Of a stretch of DNA of 64,000 nucleotides, positions 45,069-55,461 are shown piece by piece. The notes under the pieces are model-generated. The model ran no database searches and had not been told where the DNA came from. It worked only from the letters and a program-made list of their open reading frames with translations. The stretch is from an uncultured SAR86 cluster bacterium. GTDB taxonomy: Bacteria > Pseudomonadota > Gammaproteobacteria > Magnimaribacterales > Magnimaribacteraceae. The stretch lies in the NCBI GenBank assembly GCA_902537425.1, contig CACBBD010000002.1, positions 82,557-146,556 on the forward strand, given 5' to 3'. The translations under genes were made by a program, and so were the position numbers. Numbering within the stretch: the stretch's first letter is position 1; every line of letters starts with the position of its first letter.

Positions 45069-46481
45069 ATGAATCTTAAGTTGTTAAATAAAGGACATGT
45101 CCTTGTTTTTGGAGATATCATTTTAGATAGATATATTTCTGGAAGTGTCGACAGAGTTTCTCCTGAAGCACCTGTGCCTGTCCTCAAACCGTCTGGTGAA
45201 GAAATTAGATTAGGCGGGGCAGCAAATGTTGCTCTAAATTTATCTAGTCTAGGTTCTAATGCAACAATAATTGGAGTAACTGGAAAAGATGCCTCTTCAA
45301 CTCAGGTTATTGACCTGTTGCAGAAGAACAATATCAAAAAAGCTTTAAGCAAATCTGATCATCCTACTATCTCAAAGTTAAGAATTCTGGCATCTCAGCA
45401 ACAATTAATAAGAATAGATTATGAAGAAGAATTCTCAGAAACAGACTGGCAATCAAGTTTATCTCATTACAAAAAGTACATAAGTTTAAAAAAAAACAAG
45501 GTCCTTATCATCTCTGACTACGGAAAGGGTACCTTAAAGAATATCCCGCTAATCATTAGAGAAGCAAAAAAAACAAAAAAAACAATCCTAGTTGATCCCA
45601 AGGGCGATGATTTCTCGAAATACAAGTCAGCTGACATCATCACTCCAAATCTTCATGAATTTGAAAGGGTAGTCGGAAAGATGAATAACGAATCTGAAAT
45701 TACGAAGAAAGGGAAAGATCTTATCAAATCTCTGAGGCTAAATTCACTTCTAATAACCAGAGGTTCAGATGGAATGACACTCTTAGACAAAAGAAATGGA
45801 AAAATCATTAGAGAGGATTTTCCTACAGAGGCAAGAGATGTATTTGATGTTTCCGGAGCCGGCGATACTGTTATTGCTAGTATTGCTGCAGGGCTGGCAG
45901 GGGGATTCACTCTTTCAGAGTCAATTCGATTGGCTAACATTGCAGCCGGAATAGTGGTAGGTAAATCTGGTACAGCTGCAGTTAACCAGGCTGAGTTAGT
46001 TCCTTACCTGGGTCTTTCCGAATCTTATGTTATGTCTAATGAAATTAAAGGTTATTCACAAGATCTTCATGAAAGATCCAAAAAAATAGTCTTCACTAAT
46101 GGATGTTTTGATATTTTGCATGCTGGGCATGTCGAGTATCTTGCGGCTGCAAAGGAACTTGGAGACAAACTCATAGTTGGTATAAATACTGATAAATCAG
46201 TTCGTAAATTAAAAGGCTCCAGTAGACCAATTAATACCCTGGCTCATAGAGCTAAAGTTTTAGCATCTTTACAAAGTGTAGATAAGGTAGTTTTTTTTGA
46301 TGAAGAAACTCCAATTAAGCTTATTAAAACTATTAAACCGGACGTGCTTGTAAAGGGAGGAGACTATAAAATTAAAGACATCGCGGGTTATAAAGAGGTT
46401 ACCAAGTCAGGAGGTTCTGTAGTTACAATTCCCTTATTTGAAGGCTTATCAACTTCAAAGATAATTTCCAAGATACTTTAA
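45069..46481 (+). CDS. hldE: Bifunctional heptose 7-phosphate kinase / heptose 1-phosphate adenylyltransferase
   Basis: PfkB motifs (GGAANVALNLSSLG, DVSGAGDTVIASIAAGL) fused to nucleotidyltransferase FTNGCFDILHAGHVEYL. Confidence 0.95.
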   Translation: MNLKLLNKGHVLVFGDIILDRYISGSVDRVSPEAPVPVLKPSGEEIRLGGAANVALNLSSLGSNATIIGVTGKDASSTQVIDLLQKNNIKKALSKSDHPTISKLRILASQQQLIRIDYEEEFSETDWQSSLSHYKKYISLKKNKVLIISDYGKGTLKNIPLIIREAKKTKKTILVDPKGDDFSKYKSADIITPNLHEFERVVGKMNNESEITKKGKDLIKSLRLNSLLITRGSDGMTLLDKRNGKIIREDFPTEARDVFDVSGAGDTVIASIAAGLAGGFTLSESIRLANIAAGIVVGKSGTAAVNQAELVPYLGLSESYVMSNEIKGYSQDLHERSKKIVFTNGCFDILHAGHVEYLAAAKELGDKLIVGINTDKSVRKLKGSSRPINTLAHRAKVLASLQSVDKVVFFDEETPIKLIKTIKPDVLVKGGDYKIKDIAGYKEVTKSGGSVVTIPLFEGLSTSKIISKIL

Positions 46482-47446
46482 CCTTTCTGACGATTCATTC
46501 TTCTCTTTTTTCTCCTCTTTTCTCTACTTGTCCACTTAGGATAAAGAGGTTCAGCTTGTCCGGACTTAAATCGTCTATGCATCCAAAGATAACCACTTGG
46601 ATCTTTTTTAATGAACTCTTCGTATGTTTTGTTCATTTCAAATAAGAAATCCTCTTCTTTCATAGAGGGCTCAATATTTTTTATTTCTATTTCATATGAA
46701 TCATCTACTTTAGAAACATCAGCAAAAACTATTTTTATCTCTTTATCGAGAAATAGAGCAGGAAAAGTAACTGTTGCTGCTGTTCGTCCAAAGAAAGGAA
46801 CCATTTTGGATACTTTTAGGCCATAATCTTGATCCGCTGCATATAAGAAATTCTTACCCGATCTAATCCATCTAACAGCCCTCATCGCTTCTCTATTTGT
46901 TAAAGAGCCCTGAATATAATTATTTCTCGCTCTAATCATTACATAATTGATGGCTTCATTTGTCTGAGATTTATACATGCCAGTAAGGTCAAAATGCTGA
47001 CTTAATAAACGCAGGTCTAATTCAAGATGGGTAGAGTGTTTGATGAGAATTAGTACGCCTGTTGGTACATCTTCTATTAACTCTTTATTTAACAATCTAG
47101 TATCAAGTTTTTTAATTTTCTTATCAGAAGACCACCAGGCTATAGCCATCTCAAAGATACCTCTACCTATAGCTCGGAAGTTTTCTTTAACCAATTTATC
47201 TAATTCATTATCTTTGATATCAAGACAAAGTTTTATGTTTATTTTGCTTATCTCTCTTCGGTGGGGACTGACTTTATAAATTAAGCTACCAATTACATCA
47301 CCTAAATTCATTAGAATTGAATAAGGAAGATAGGATGTAAGTCTTAGAAAGCCAATACCTAGCCAAGTAAGTAAACTTTTGAAGGATGAGAGAGCTTTTA
47401 TCAGGTTTGGCTCTGCTTTCTCTGTTAAGGATTTAAGATGGTTCAT
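46478..47446 (-). CDS. lpxL: Lipid A biosynthesis acyltransferase (LpxL/HtrB family)
   Basis: KHSTHLELDLRLL, IRSGKNFLYAADQDYG, PALFLDKEIKIVF; start likely MNHLKS (47446). Confidence 0.85.
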   Translation of the reverse strand: MNHLKSLTEKAEPNLIKALSSFKSLLTWLGIGFLRLTSYLPYSILMNLGDVIGSLIYKVSPHRREISKINIKLCLDIKDNELDKLVKENFRAIGRGIFEMAIAWWSSDKKIKKLDTRLLNKELIEDVPTGVLILIKHSTHLELDLRLLSQHFDLTGMYKSQTNEAINYVMIRARNNYIQGSLTNREAMRAVRWIRSGKNFLYAADQDYGLKVSKMVPFFGRTAATVTFPALFLDKEIKIVFADVSKVDDSYEIEIKNIEPSMKEEDFLFEMNKTYEEFIKKDPSGYLWMHRRFKSGQAEPLYPKWTSREKRRKKRRMNRQKG

Positions 47447-48398
47447 TCTTTGGCCAACTTTCAAGTCTGTCTAAATACTTCTTTACACCTTCCTGAACGT
47501 TCAAGAACTCATCCTTATAGCCAGCTTTTCTCAATTTTGAGATATCAGCTTGAGTGTAGCTTTGATATGCACCTTTTAGCTTTTCAGGAAAAGGAACGTA
47601 ATTTATCTTGCCTCTATTATTCCAATTTATCACTGAGTCAGCTACTTCATTGAAAGTCTGGCTCTTACCTGTCCCTACATTGAATATACCCGATACCTTT
47701 TCATTTTCTAGAAACCATAGATTCACTTTAACTACATCCTCAACATAAATGAAATCTCTCCTTTGTTCTCCATCGTCATAACCATCAGAGCCCTCAAATA
47801 ATTTAATTTCATCATTATCTTTGAGTTGATTATGTAAATGGAAGGCAACACTTGCCATAGTTCCTTTATGTTGTTCTTGAGGCCCATACACATTGAAATA
47901 TCTTAAGCCAACTATTTGTGTTTCACTTTTGATTAATTCTTGTCTTACCAACTGATCAAATTTAAATTTAGAGTACGCGTAAAGATTTATTGGATCTTCG
48001 TAGTCAACAGATTCTTTAAAAATTTTCCCTGCTCCATAGACAGAAGCAGAAGAGGCATAAATTAGGGGCGTTTTAGTTTGTTGTGAAAATTTCAAGAGCT
48101 CTTTAGAATATAGCAAGTTATTTTTGTATAAAAAATCAGCATCCCATTCCATTGTATTAGAGCAAGCTCCTTGATGAAAAATAGCCCTAATTTTTGTCCC
48201 CTCAATCTCATTATTCCTTATCAAATAAATAAATTCATCTATATTTAGGAAGTCCTTAACATCACAATGGACAATATTTTCTTTAAGCTCTGGATTGTCT
48301 TGATCATCGACTGCAATAATATTCTTATACCCAATTTCATTGAGACCTTTAATTAAATTGGATCCAATAAATCCTCCACTTCCAGTTACTACTATCAC
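47433..48398 (-). CDS. hldD: ADP-L-glycero-D-manno-heptose 6-epimerase
   Basis: VTGSGGFIGSNLIKGL, YASSASVYG, YAYSKFKFDQL, LRYFNVYGPQEQHKGTMASV. Confidence 0.95.
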   Translation of the reverse strand: MIVVTGSGGFIGSNLIKGLNEIGYKNIIAVDDQDNPELKENIVHCDVKDFLNIDEFIYLIRNNEIEGTKIRAIFHQGACSNTMEWDADFLYKNNLLYSKELLKFSQQTKTPLIYASSASVYGAGKIFKESVDYEDPINLYAYSKFKFDQLVRQELIKSETQIVGLRYFNVYGPQEQHKGTMASVAFHLHNQLKDNDEIKLFEGSDGYDDGEQRRDFIYVEDVVKVNLWFLENEKVSGIFNVGTGKSQTFNEVADSVINWNNRGKINYVPFPEKLKGAYQSYTQADISKLRKAGYKDEFLNVQEGVKKYLDRLESWPKNEPS

Positions 48399-48444
48399 AA
48401 TTTAAATTTTAATTTAGGAATATCTGCTATGGTAGCATACGCTT

Positions 48445-49731
48445 ATGCCAAGAAATCTTTATACGGCTTTATTTTGCTTATTGTTGCCTGTTTATTTTGT
48501 TAGGTTATGCTGGAAGGGCCTATCCAATAAAGAGTATTTTTTAAGGTGGTCTGAAAGGCTAGGGTATAGTTCAGAAATTCCTTCTAAGGATAAATCAATT
48601 ATCTGGATTCATGCTGTGTCCGTAGGAGAAGTAAATGCCTCCATTTCTTTATTGAGAAGTTTAATTAGTGACTACCCTTATTCTGAAATACTTGTAACTA
48701 CTACCACTCCTACTGGATCAAAACTTTTAATTGAGAGACTGGGAAATAAAATAAAACATCAATATTTACCAGTAGATATACCTTTTTTTATAAATTCATT
48801 TTTAAATAAATGGAATCCTAAAATTTTGATACTTTTAGAAACCGAGATTTGGCCAAATCTAATAAACATATGTAAGAGTAGGGGAATCTATTCAGCTTTA
48901 GTGAACGCCAGACTTTCTGAGAAGTCAAAAAAAAATTATCTTAATTATGGGGCTTTGATTAAACCAGTAATTGAAAAAATAGACCTAATACTTACGCAGT
49001 TTGAATCTGATAAAAGACGTTTCCTAGAAATAGTAGAGAGAAAAGACATTAATACCTGTGGAAATTTGAAATTTGATCAAGATGTCCCTACGGAACTTAA
49101 AGATATATCAAAATCAATCAAACAAGATTGGTCTATAGATGGAAAATACAGACCAACATTAATTGCAGCAAGTACTCATGAAACAGAAGAGGAGGAGGTC
49201 TTAAAAGCTTTTAAGCAAATCCTCAAGAACTCTCCAAATGCTCTACTTATTCTCGTGCCAAGACATCTTGAAAGATTTGATAAAGTAAAAAAATTAATCA
49301 AGACCTCTGGTTTAACTTTAGCATCGCGTTCAAAGAAAGACGAAGTGAAGAGAAGTACTCAGGTGTTACTTGGAGATACTATTGGAGAATTAAACTTTTT
49401 ATACTCCTTATCAGATGTAGCTTTTGTGGGCGGGAGTTTAATCGATCACGGTGGCCAAAATCTCTTAGAACCAGCAGCTCAAGGCTTAGCACTTCTATCT
49501 GGCCCAAGTTTGAGAAATTTTTCAGATATTTCAGAACAACTTAAACAAAATGAAGGCCTCAAAATTGTAAATGATTCGAGAGAACTTTCAGATAGATTTA
49601 TTGAATACATTGCAGATGATAAAGCGAGGGAAAGTGCAGGAAATAATGCATTAGAAGTATTTATGCAAAATAGAGGAGCTTTAGGGAATATTAGCTATCA
49701 TTTAGATTTCTTATTGAAGGAAAGGATATAA
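48445..49731 (+). CDS. waaA: Kdo transferase
   Basis: IWIHAVSVGEVNASISLL, TTTTPTGSKLL, FVGGSLIDHGGQNLLEPAAQG. Confidence 0.94.
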   Translation: MPRNLYTALFCLLLPVYFVRLCWKGLSNKEYFLRWSERLGYSSEIPSKDKSIIWIHAVSVGEVNASISLLRSLISDYPYSEILVTTTTPTGSKLLIERLGNKIKHQYLPVDIPFFINSFLNKWNPKILILLETEIWPNLINICKSRGIYSALVNARLSEKSKKNYLNYGALIKPVIEKIDLILTQFESDKRRFLEIVERKDINTCGNLKFDQDVPTELKDISKSIKQDWSIDGKYRPTLIAASTHETEEEEVLKAFKQILKNSPNALLILVPRHLERFDKVKKLIKTSGLTLASRSKKDEVKRSTQVLLGDTIGELNFLYSLSDVAFVGGSLIDHGGQNLLEPAAQGLALLSGPSLRNFSDISEQLKQNEGLKIVNDSRELSDRFIEYIADDKARESAGNNALEVFMQNRGALGNISYHLDFLLKERI

Positions 49732-49830
49732 TTTGCCCAATTCTAGAACTTTTCTCTCCAATTTAGCACTCTCTTAGAACATCAAAATAGAAATTGCACT
49801 AAATTTTCCTTAAATTCACTAGTTGTTTAC

Positions 49831-49845
49831 TGGCATATGGATTGC
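49831..49845 (+). promoter_or_regulatory. Sigma54 (RpoN)-type promoter upstream of glnK-amtB
   Basis: TGGCATATGGATTGC: GG and GC separated by 10 nt as in TGGCACGNNNNTTGC, 44 nt before the PII ATG. Confidence 0.75.
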
Positions 49846-49888
49846 ATAATAGATTTTGTATTATTTTATAATAATAAGGAGAATTAGT

Positions 49889-50227
49889 ATGAAATTAATA
49901 ACTGCGGTTATTAAGCCTTTCAAACTGGATGAAGTCAGGGAAGCCCTCTTAGGTGTAGGCGTAACTGGCTTGACCGTCACCGAGGTGAAAGGTTACGGCA
50001 GGCAAAAAGGTCATACAGAGCTTTACAGAGGTTCAGAATATGAAGTTGATCTTCTTCCTAAAACGAAGATAGAAATTGCAGTATCTGATAATAATGCTGA
50101 TGAAGTTGTTGAAGCCATAAGTACTTCTGCTAATTCAAACAAAATAGGTGATGGAAAAATTTTTATTGTGGATCTCAATCAGCTGATTCGCATCAGGACT
50201 GGTGATCTCAATGAAGACGCGTTGTAA
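49889..50227 (+). CDS. glnK: Nitrogen regulatory protein P-II
   Basis: [21 protein letters not shown]-loop [19 protein letters not shown] aaggag before ATG 49889; adjacent to amtB. Confidence 0.93.
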   Translation: MKLITAVIKPFKLDEVREALLGVGVTGLTVTEVKGYGRQKGHTELYRGSEYEVDLLPKTKIEIAVSDNNADEVVEAISTSANSNKIGDGKIFIVDLNQLIRIRTGDLNEDAL

Positions 50228-50245
50228 AATTTTAAAGGAGAAAAA

Positions 50246-51469
50246 ATGACAGAATTAGAATTCGCGCTCAATACCTTCTACCTTCTAATGAGTGGAGCAT
50301 TTGTCATGTGGATGGCAGCTGGTTTCACAATGCTAGAAGCTGGACTGGTAAGATCAAAGAATGCTGCTGAGATAGTAACTAAGAACTTAGGACTATTCTC
50401 AATAGCTTGTGTTATGTATTTAGTATGTGGTTTCTTTATCATGTACCCTGGAGATTCAGCTGTCTCAGCTTGGGTCCCTGGGTTCAGCTTGTCCTATTTA
50501 GGATTGGGAATGGGTGATCAGGATATGTCTTATGGGTCATACTCTGAAGCATCAGATTTCTTCTTCCAAGTAGTGTTCGTTGCTACTGCCATGTCAATTG
50601 TCTCTGGAGCTGTTGCTGAAAGAATGAAATTATTACCATTCTTTGCATTTGCTGTAGTTTTGACAGGTTTCATATACCCAGTTCAAGGATACTGGAAATG
50701 GGGCGGTGGTGGACTTGATGCTCTGGGATATACTGATTTTGCTGGTTCAGGAGTGGTTCACCTCTGTGGTGCAGCAGCTGCTCTTGCTGCAGTAAGCATT
50801 CTAGGAGCTAGAAAAGGGAAATACGGAGCTGATGGTACTGTATATGCAATTCCTGGATCGAATATACCAATCGCTGCCCTTGGTGCTTTAATCTTGTGGC
50901 TTGGATGGTTCGGGTTCAATGGAGGTTCTCAATTAGCGGTTAATACTGCAGCTGATGCCATTGCTGTTGGCCAAGTATTCATGAATACAAATATGGCAGC
51001 AGCCGGAGGAGTATTAGGCGGGCTTTTTGCTAGCAAAATATTTAGTGGAAAAGCTGACGTTACTATGGCAATAAACGGAGCTATTGCTGGGTTAGTTGCT
51101 ATTACTGCAGCACCAGATACACCAACAGGTGGTTTAGCTACATTGATTGGCTTAATAGGTGGCGTAATTGTTTATTTCTCTGTAGTCATATTAGATACCA
51201 AACTAAAAATTGATGATCCAGTGGGTGCTATATCTGCACACGGAACTGTAGGAATTTGGGGAATCATGGCCACACCTTTATCTGGTGCAGGTGCTTTTGG
51301 AACTCAATTCATCGGTGTGATTGTTATTTTTGCTTGGGTCTTTGTTACAAGCTTCATAGTTCTCAAAGTCATTGACAGTATCGTTGGTATTAGAGCGACT
51401 GATAATGATGAAGAGATTGGCTTAGATAAATCTGAGATTGGTGTAGAAGCCTACCCTGATTTCAAATAA
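50246..51469 (+). CDS. amtB: Ammonium transporter
   Basis: AGFTMLEAGLVRSKN, GSGVVHLCGAAAALAA, GWFGFNGGS, AHGTVGIWG. Confidence 0.95.
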   Translation: MTELEFALNTFYLLMSGAFVMWMAAGFTMLEAGLVRSKNAAEIVTKNLGLFSIACVMYLVCGFFIMYPGDSAVSAWVPGFSLSYLGLGMGDQDMSYGSYSEASDFFFQVVFVATAMSIVSGAVAERMKLLPFFAFAVVLTGFIYPVQGYWKWGGGGLDALGYTDFAGSGVVHLCGAAAALAAVSILGARKGKYGADGTVYAIPGSNIPIAALGALILWLGWFGFNGGSQLAVNTAADAIAVGQVFMNTNMAAAGGVLGGLFASKIFSGKADVTMAINGAIAGLVAITAAPDTPTGGLATLIGLIGGVIVYFSVVILDTKLKIDDPVGAISAHGTVGIWGIMATPLSGAGAFGTQFIGVIVIFAWVFVTSFIVLKVIDSIVGIRATDNDEEIGLDKSEIGVEAYPDFK

Positions 51470-51508
51470 TGCTGCGTACCTTTATGCCTAGATTGGCATA
51501 GTAAAGAT

Positions 51509-51540
51509 GGGCAATCCTTAGTTGGATTGCCCCTTTTTTT
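51509..51540 (+). terminator. amtB terminator
   Basis: GGGCAATCC-TTAGTT-GGATTGCCC followed by a T-run. Confidence 0.9.
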
Positions 51541-51590
51541 GAGTTTAAAAGGAATTAATTATTAACAAGGATGTTAACTCAGGTATAAAA

Positions 51591-51779
51591 ATGGATATGG
51601 ATATAAAACTAATTAAACCAAAGGATGCTGCTGAAATTTTAATGTGCAGCGAAAGAACACTGGAAGCTTGGAGAAGAGAGGAGAAAGGTCCTAATTATTA
51701 CAAGATTGAAGGTAAAATTTTATATGAGCTAGAAGAACTATATCAGTTTATTAAGGTTTCAAAGGTTTCTGTTTCTTAG
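51591..51779 (+). CDS. Small helix-turn-helix (MerR/excisionase-like) protein
   Basis: KPKDAAEILMCSERTLEAWRREEKGPNYYKIEGKILYELEELYQFI resembles the HTH_17 fold. Confidence 0.6.
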   Translation: MDMDIKLIKPKDAAEILMCSERTLEAWRREEKGPNYYKIEGKILYELEELYQFIKVSKVSVS

Positions 51780-51821
51780 CAGTAGAACAACAATTAAAGT
51801 TATTTTTTAGGGAGAGGTAAT

Positions 51822-52634
51822 ATGTTTAAAAACAAAATTTTAGGATTCTTTTTAGCGTCGTTTTTAGCTTACTCTTGTTCAGAAAGTGAACAAGAAGTGG
51901 ACTTAAGTGATACAGCAATAAATACAGGATATGTCGAGTACTTGTTTTGTGATTTTGGACCTGATATGAACCAAGAGTCTTTTTCTGAATTGCTCGTTGA
52001 ATGGAATGAGATTCTTGATGGCCTTGAGACAGCTGTACCGATGTCTGTAGGGCTTGTTCCGCGAACAGAAACTGATTTATATGATGGTATGTGGACTCTT
52101 GTTTGGCAATCTGAAGATCAAGCAAAAGCTGGTTGGGAAGAATGGATAGCAGGACCCGCAGCGTCTTGGACTGCTAAAACGAGCAGTATCATATCTTGTG
52201 GAGCTTCTGATAATGGTGTAGAGGCCAACTATGGTTTCGATGTAAATGTTTATAGAGCAGCCACCGAGCCTGATCCTGAACCAGGTGGAGTAGTAGGCTT
52301 CATGTTCTGTAGTTTCACCGATAGTTTTGGAAAGACAGATTTAGTTTCAGGTTTAGATACTTTTAACAGCTGGATAGATTCTGGACAAGAAATGGCTGGA
52401 ACAGGATCTCCTTATTTCTATACAATTCATCTACCAAATTTTGAAACTCCGATCCCTGGATCCTCAATAGGTTCTTATGATTATGCCTTCCATCAATTTT
52501 GGGATTCGGAGGAATCAAGAGAATTAGGTGAACAGCTCTTTGAGGAAACTGCTCCAGAAATAGATGGACCTCAACCTGACTGCAGTGAAATGCTTCTATT
52601 TGATTCGGTACCGTTTAGAACACCACAAGTGTAG
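51822..52634 (+). CDS. Lipoprotein with two degenerate internal repeats, function unknown
   Basis: Lipobox LAYSC; RBS gggagagg; repeat starts VEYLFCDFGPD and VGFMFCSFTDS. Confidence 0.65.
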   Translation: MFKNKILGFFLASFLAYSCSESEQEVDLSDTAINTGYVEYLFCDFGPDMNQESFSELLVEWNEILDGLETAVPMSVGLVPRTETDLYDGMWTLVWQSEDQAKAGWEEWIAGPAASWTAKTSSIISCGASDNGVEANYGFDVNVYRAATEPDPEPGGVVGFMFCSFTDSFGKTDLVSGLDTFNSWIDSGQEMAGTGSPYFYTIHLPNFETPIPGSSIGSYDYAFHQFWDSEESRELGEQLFEETAPEIDGPQPDCSEMLLFDSVPFRTPQV

Positions 52635-52653
52635 AAAAAAATATAAGAAAAAG

Positions 52654-52677
52654 GTGCATCTGATGCACTTTTTTTTT
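52654..52677 (+). terminator. Rho-independent terminator
   Basis: GTGCAT/ATGCAC stem followed by T-run. Confidence 0.8.
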
Positions 52678-52803
52678 GAATTTTAAAGGAAACACTATAA
52701 AACACTATCTAATATGTTTTTAGACTATAATTTCCGTTTAAATACCTTGATTTCTCATTTTAATAGTAAGTATTTAGTCTAAAGTGAAAGGAATTAATAA
52801 TAG

Positions 52804-53151
<348 letters not shown>

Positions 53152-53174
53152 ACTAAAGGTGATCTCACAATAAA

Positions 53175-53203
53175 AAAACCGGCCAATCAGCCGGTTTTTT
53201 TTT
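53175..53203 (+). terminator. Terminator after second PII gene
   Basis: aaaaACCGGC-caatca-GCCGGTtttttttt. Confidence 0.9.
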
Positions 53204-53227
53204 CTCTTAATGAACTATTATATATGA

Positions 53228-54166
53228 GTGGAAAAGAGATTAATTGTTTCGCTGATGGGACCAACAGGAGTTGGGAAAACAAATTTAGCAATAGAGTTGT
53301 ACAAGAATCTAGCTATAAATATTATTAGTGTTGATTCTGTTCAGATATATAAAGATTTGAATATAGGCAGCGGAAAGCCTTCATCAAAAGTTTTAGATAA
53401 ATATCCGCATGACTTAATTGATATCTTAAAACCAAATGAAACTTATTCTACTTCTCAATTTCAAGATGATGTCATCGACTCTATAAGAGAAGCATTTCAT
53501 ACTAAGAGAATCCCTTTACTCGTTGGAGGTACAATGATGTATTTTCATCACTTAGTTAATGGTATTTCAAAATTACCTTCGGTAGATAGTCAAATAAGAC
53601 TTAGAGTTAAAGAGGAGTTTGAGGATAAAGGTGTGCATGCAATGTATAAATACTTAGAAAAAATAGATAAAGATTCCTCAATAAAAATTCATCAAAATGA
53701 TACCCAACGAATTAAAAGGGCAATCGAAGTTTTTTTGGCAACGGGTAAAGGACTTTCTAAATGGCAGGCTGAAAACAAAAAAGAAACGAATAAGATAATA
53801 AGTGAATCTAATTTGATTCAGATTGCCATTAAGCCTCATGATAAAGACTTACATCGAGAAAATATTGCAAAAAGATTTAAAGGAATGATTGATGCTGGAT
53901 TGATTGGGGAGGTGGAAGGCATTCTTGAAGGCAAAGGAATGAGTTCAAATTCTCAATCAATGAAAAGTGTAGGATATCGCCAAGTATGTGAATATTTAAA
54001 AGGAGATTACAGTCTTGATGATATGATTGATAAAGGTATTAACTCAACAAGACAACTTGCAAAAAGGCAAATGACTTGGATGAGAAATTGGAAAAATTTA
54101 ATTTTTGTAGAAAATAATTCTTCTCTCTTTAGTTCGGTAAAGGATTTAATTTTAAAAAATTCATGA
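53228..54166 (+). CDS. miaA: tRNA dimethylallyltransferase
   Basis: MGPTGVGKTNLAIEL, SVDSVQIYKDLNIGSGKPS, TRQLAKRQMTWMRNW; GTG start. Confidence 0.94.
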   Translation: MEKRLIVSLMGPTGVGKTNLAIELYKNLAINIISVDSVQIYKDLNIGSGKPSSKVLDKYPHDLIDILKPNETYSTSQFQDDVIDSIREAFHTKRIPLLVGGTMMYFHHLVNGISKLPSVDSQIRLRVKEEFEDKGVHAMYKYLEKIDKDSSIKIHQNDTQRIKRAIEVFLATGKGLSKWQAENKKETNKIISESNLIQIAIKPHDKDLHRENIAKRFKGMIDAGLIGEVEGILEGKGMSSNSQSMKSVGYRQVCEYLKGDYSLDDMIDKGINSTRQLAKRQMTWMRNWKNLIFVENNSSLFSSVKDLILKNS

Positions 54167-55461
54167 ATTTAGAAAAAACATCACCACAATCTATACTTGT
54201 ACACGTCGAAAGGTTTTCTTTAAAGAGAGATTTACAATTAGAGGCCAAAGAAGAGTTTAAAGAACTCTGCATCTCTTCGGGTGCCGGTGTTTGTGCAGAG
54301 GTATCATGTAAGATTGATAGACCTTCTCCTAATTATTTTGTGAAACTAGGCAAACTCAATGAAATTAAGGATCTTGTAAAAGTAAGCAAATGCGGATTAG
54401 TTATTTTTAATAATGATCTATCTCCTTCCCAAGAAAGAAATTTAGAAAAATACCTTGGAACTCGAGTTTTGGATCGTACATCATTAATTCTTGATATCTT
54501 TGCAACAAGAGCAACAAGCCATATTGGAAAGCTACAAGTTGAATTAGCCCAATTAACTCATCTTTCTACTAGACTTGTTAGAGGATGGAGTCACCTTGAA
54601 AGACAAAAGGGGGGCATAGGGTTAAGGGGTCCGGGTGAAACGCAACTAGAAACAGATAGAAGACTCATTGGCCATAGAATCAAAAGTTTAAAGAAGAGAT
54701 TAAAAAAAGCACATAATCAGAAAGAAATTAACCGTTATGCTAGAAGTAAGGGTAAAGAAATGGTGGTAGCACTCGTGGGGTATACAAATGCGGGTAAAAC
54801 TACTTTATTTAATCATCTTACTCAAAATAATCTGTATGCTGCAGATAAACCTTTTGCAACCCTAGACTCTGTCACCAGAAAGAATAGTAAACAAGAGCTG
54901 CAGCATATTCTGTTCTCAGATACTGTTGGATTTATTTCAAATCTTCCAACACAACTCATTGAATCGTTTAAAGCAACATTAGATGATTTAAGTTCAGCAG
55001 ATCTTCTACTTCATGTTGTAGATATTTCAGATAAAGATCACAGATTTAAAGTGAAAGAAGTAGAAAAAATTTTAAAAGATTTGGGCTTATCGGATAAGCT
55101 TTTGATAAGAGTGAATAATAAGAGTGACAAACTTGATGTAACCTCTCTGGATCATATATCACAAGAAACTTCCGATCAGGTTTGGATATCGTCTACAGAA
55201 CAAAAAGGGTTTGCAAGTTTATATGATGCAATCAACACCAAGCTTAGAGGTAAGATAACTACTAATTGGGTAAGCTTAACAAGTGACTTAGGTTGGTTAA
55301 GATCTGAGCTTTATTCATCTGGAAGTGTCCTTGAAGAGAGAATATCCAGCGAAGGTCTGATAGAATTACACCTTGAAAATTTTCAAAATGACCTCATTAA
55401 GTTATTAGAAGTCGATGGCTTCGACTTAATCAAAGAAAAACAAACACAGGAAGCAATATAA
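54163..55461 (+). CDS. hflX: GTPase HflX
   Basis: GGIGLRGPGETQLETDRRLI, VGYTNAGKTTLFNHLT, DTVGFISNLPTQLIESFKATL. Confidence 0.95.
   Translation: MNLEKTSPQSILVHVERFSLKRDLQLEAKEEFKELCISSGAGVCAEVSCKIDRPSPNYFVKLGKLNEIKDLVKVSKCGLVIFNNDLSPSQERNLEKYLGTRVLDRTSLILDIFATRATSHIGKLQVELAQLTHLSTRLVRGWSHLERQKGGIGLRGPGETQLETDRRLIGHRIKSLKKRLKKAHNQKEINRYARSKGKEMVVALVGYTNAGKTTLFNHLTQNNLYAADKPFATLDSVTRKNSKQELQHILFSDTVGFISNLPTQLIESFKATLDDLSSADLLLHVVDISDKDHRFKVKEVEKILKDLGLSDKLLIRVNNKSDKLDVTSLDHISQETSDQVWISSTEQKGFASLYDAINTKLRGKITTNWVSLTSDLGWLRSELYSSGSVLEERISSEGLIELHLENFQNDLIKLLEVDGFDLIKEKQTQEAI

Noticed and set aside
51591-51779. Excisionase-like HTH as evidence of a prophage or integrative element
   Set aside because: No integrase, att-like repeats or phage genes nearby; flanked by core nitrogen genes.
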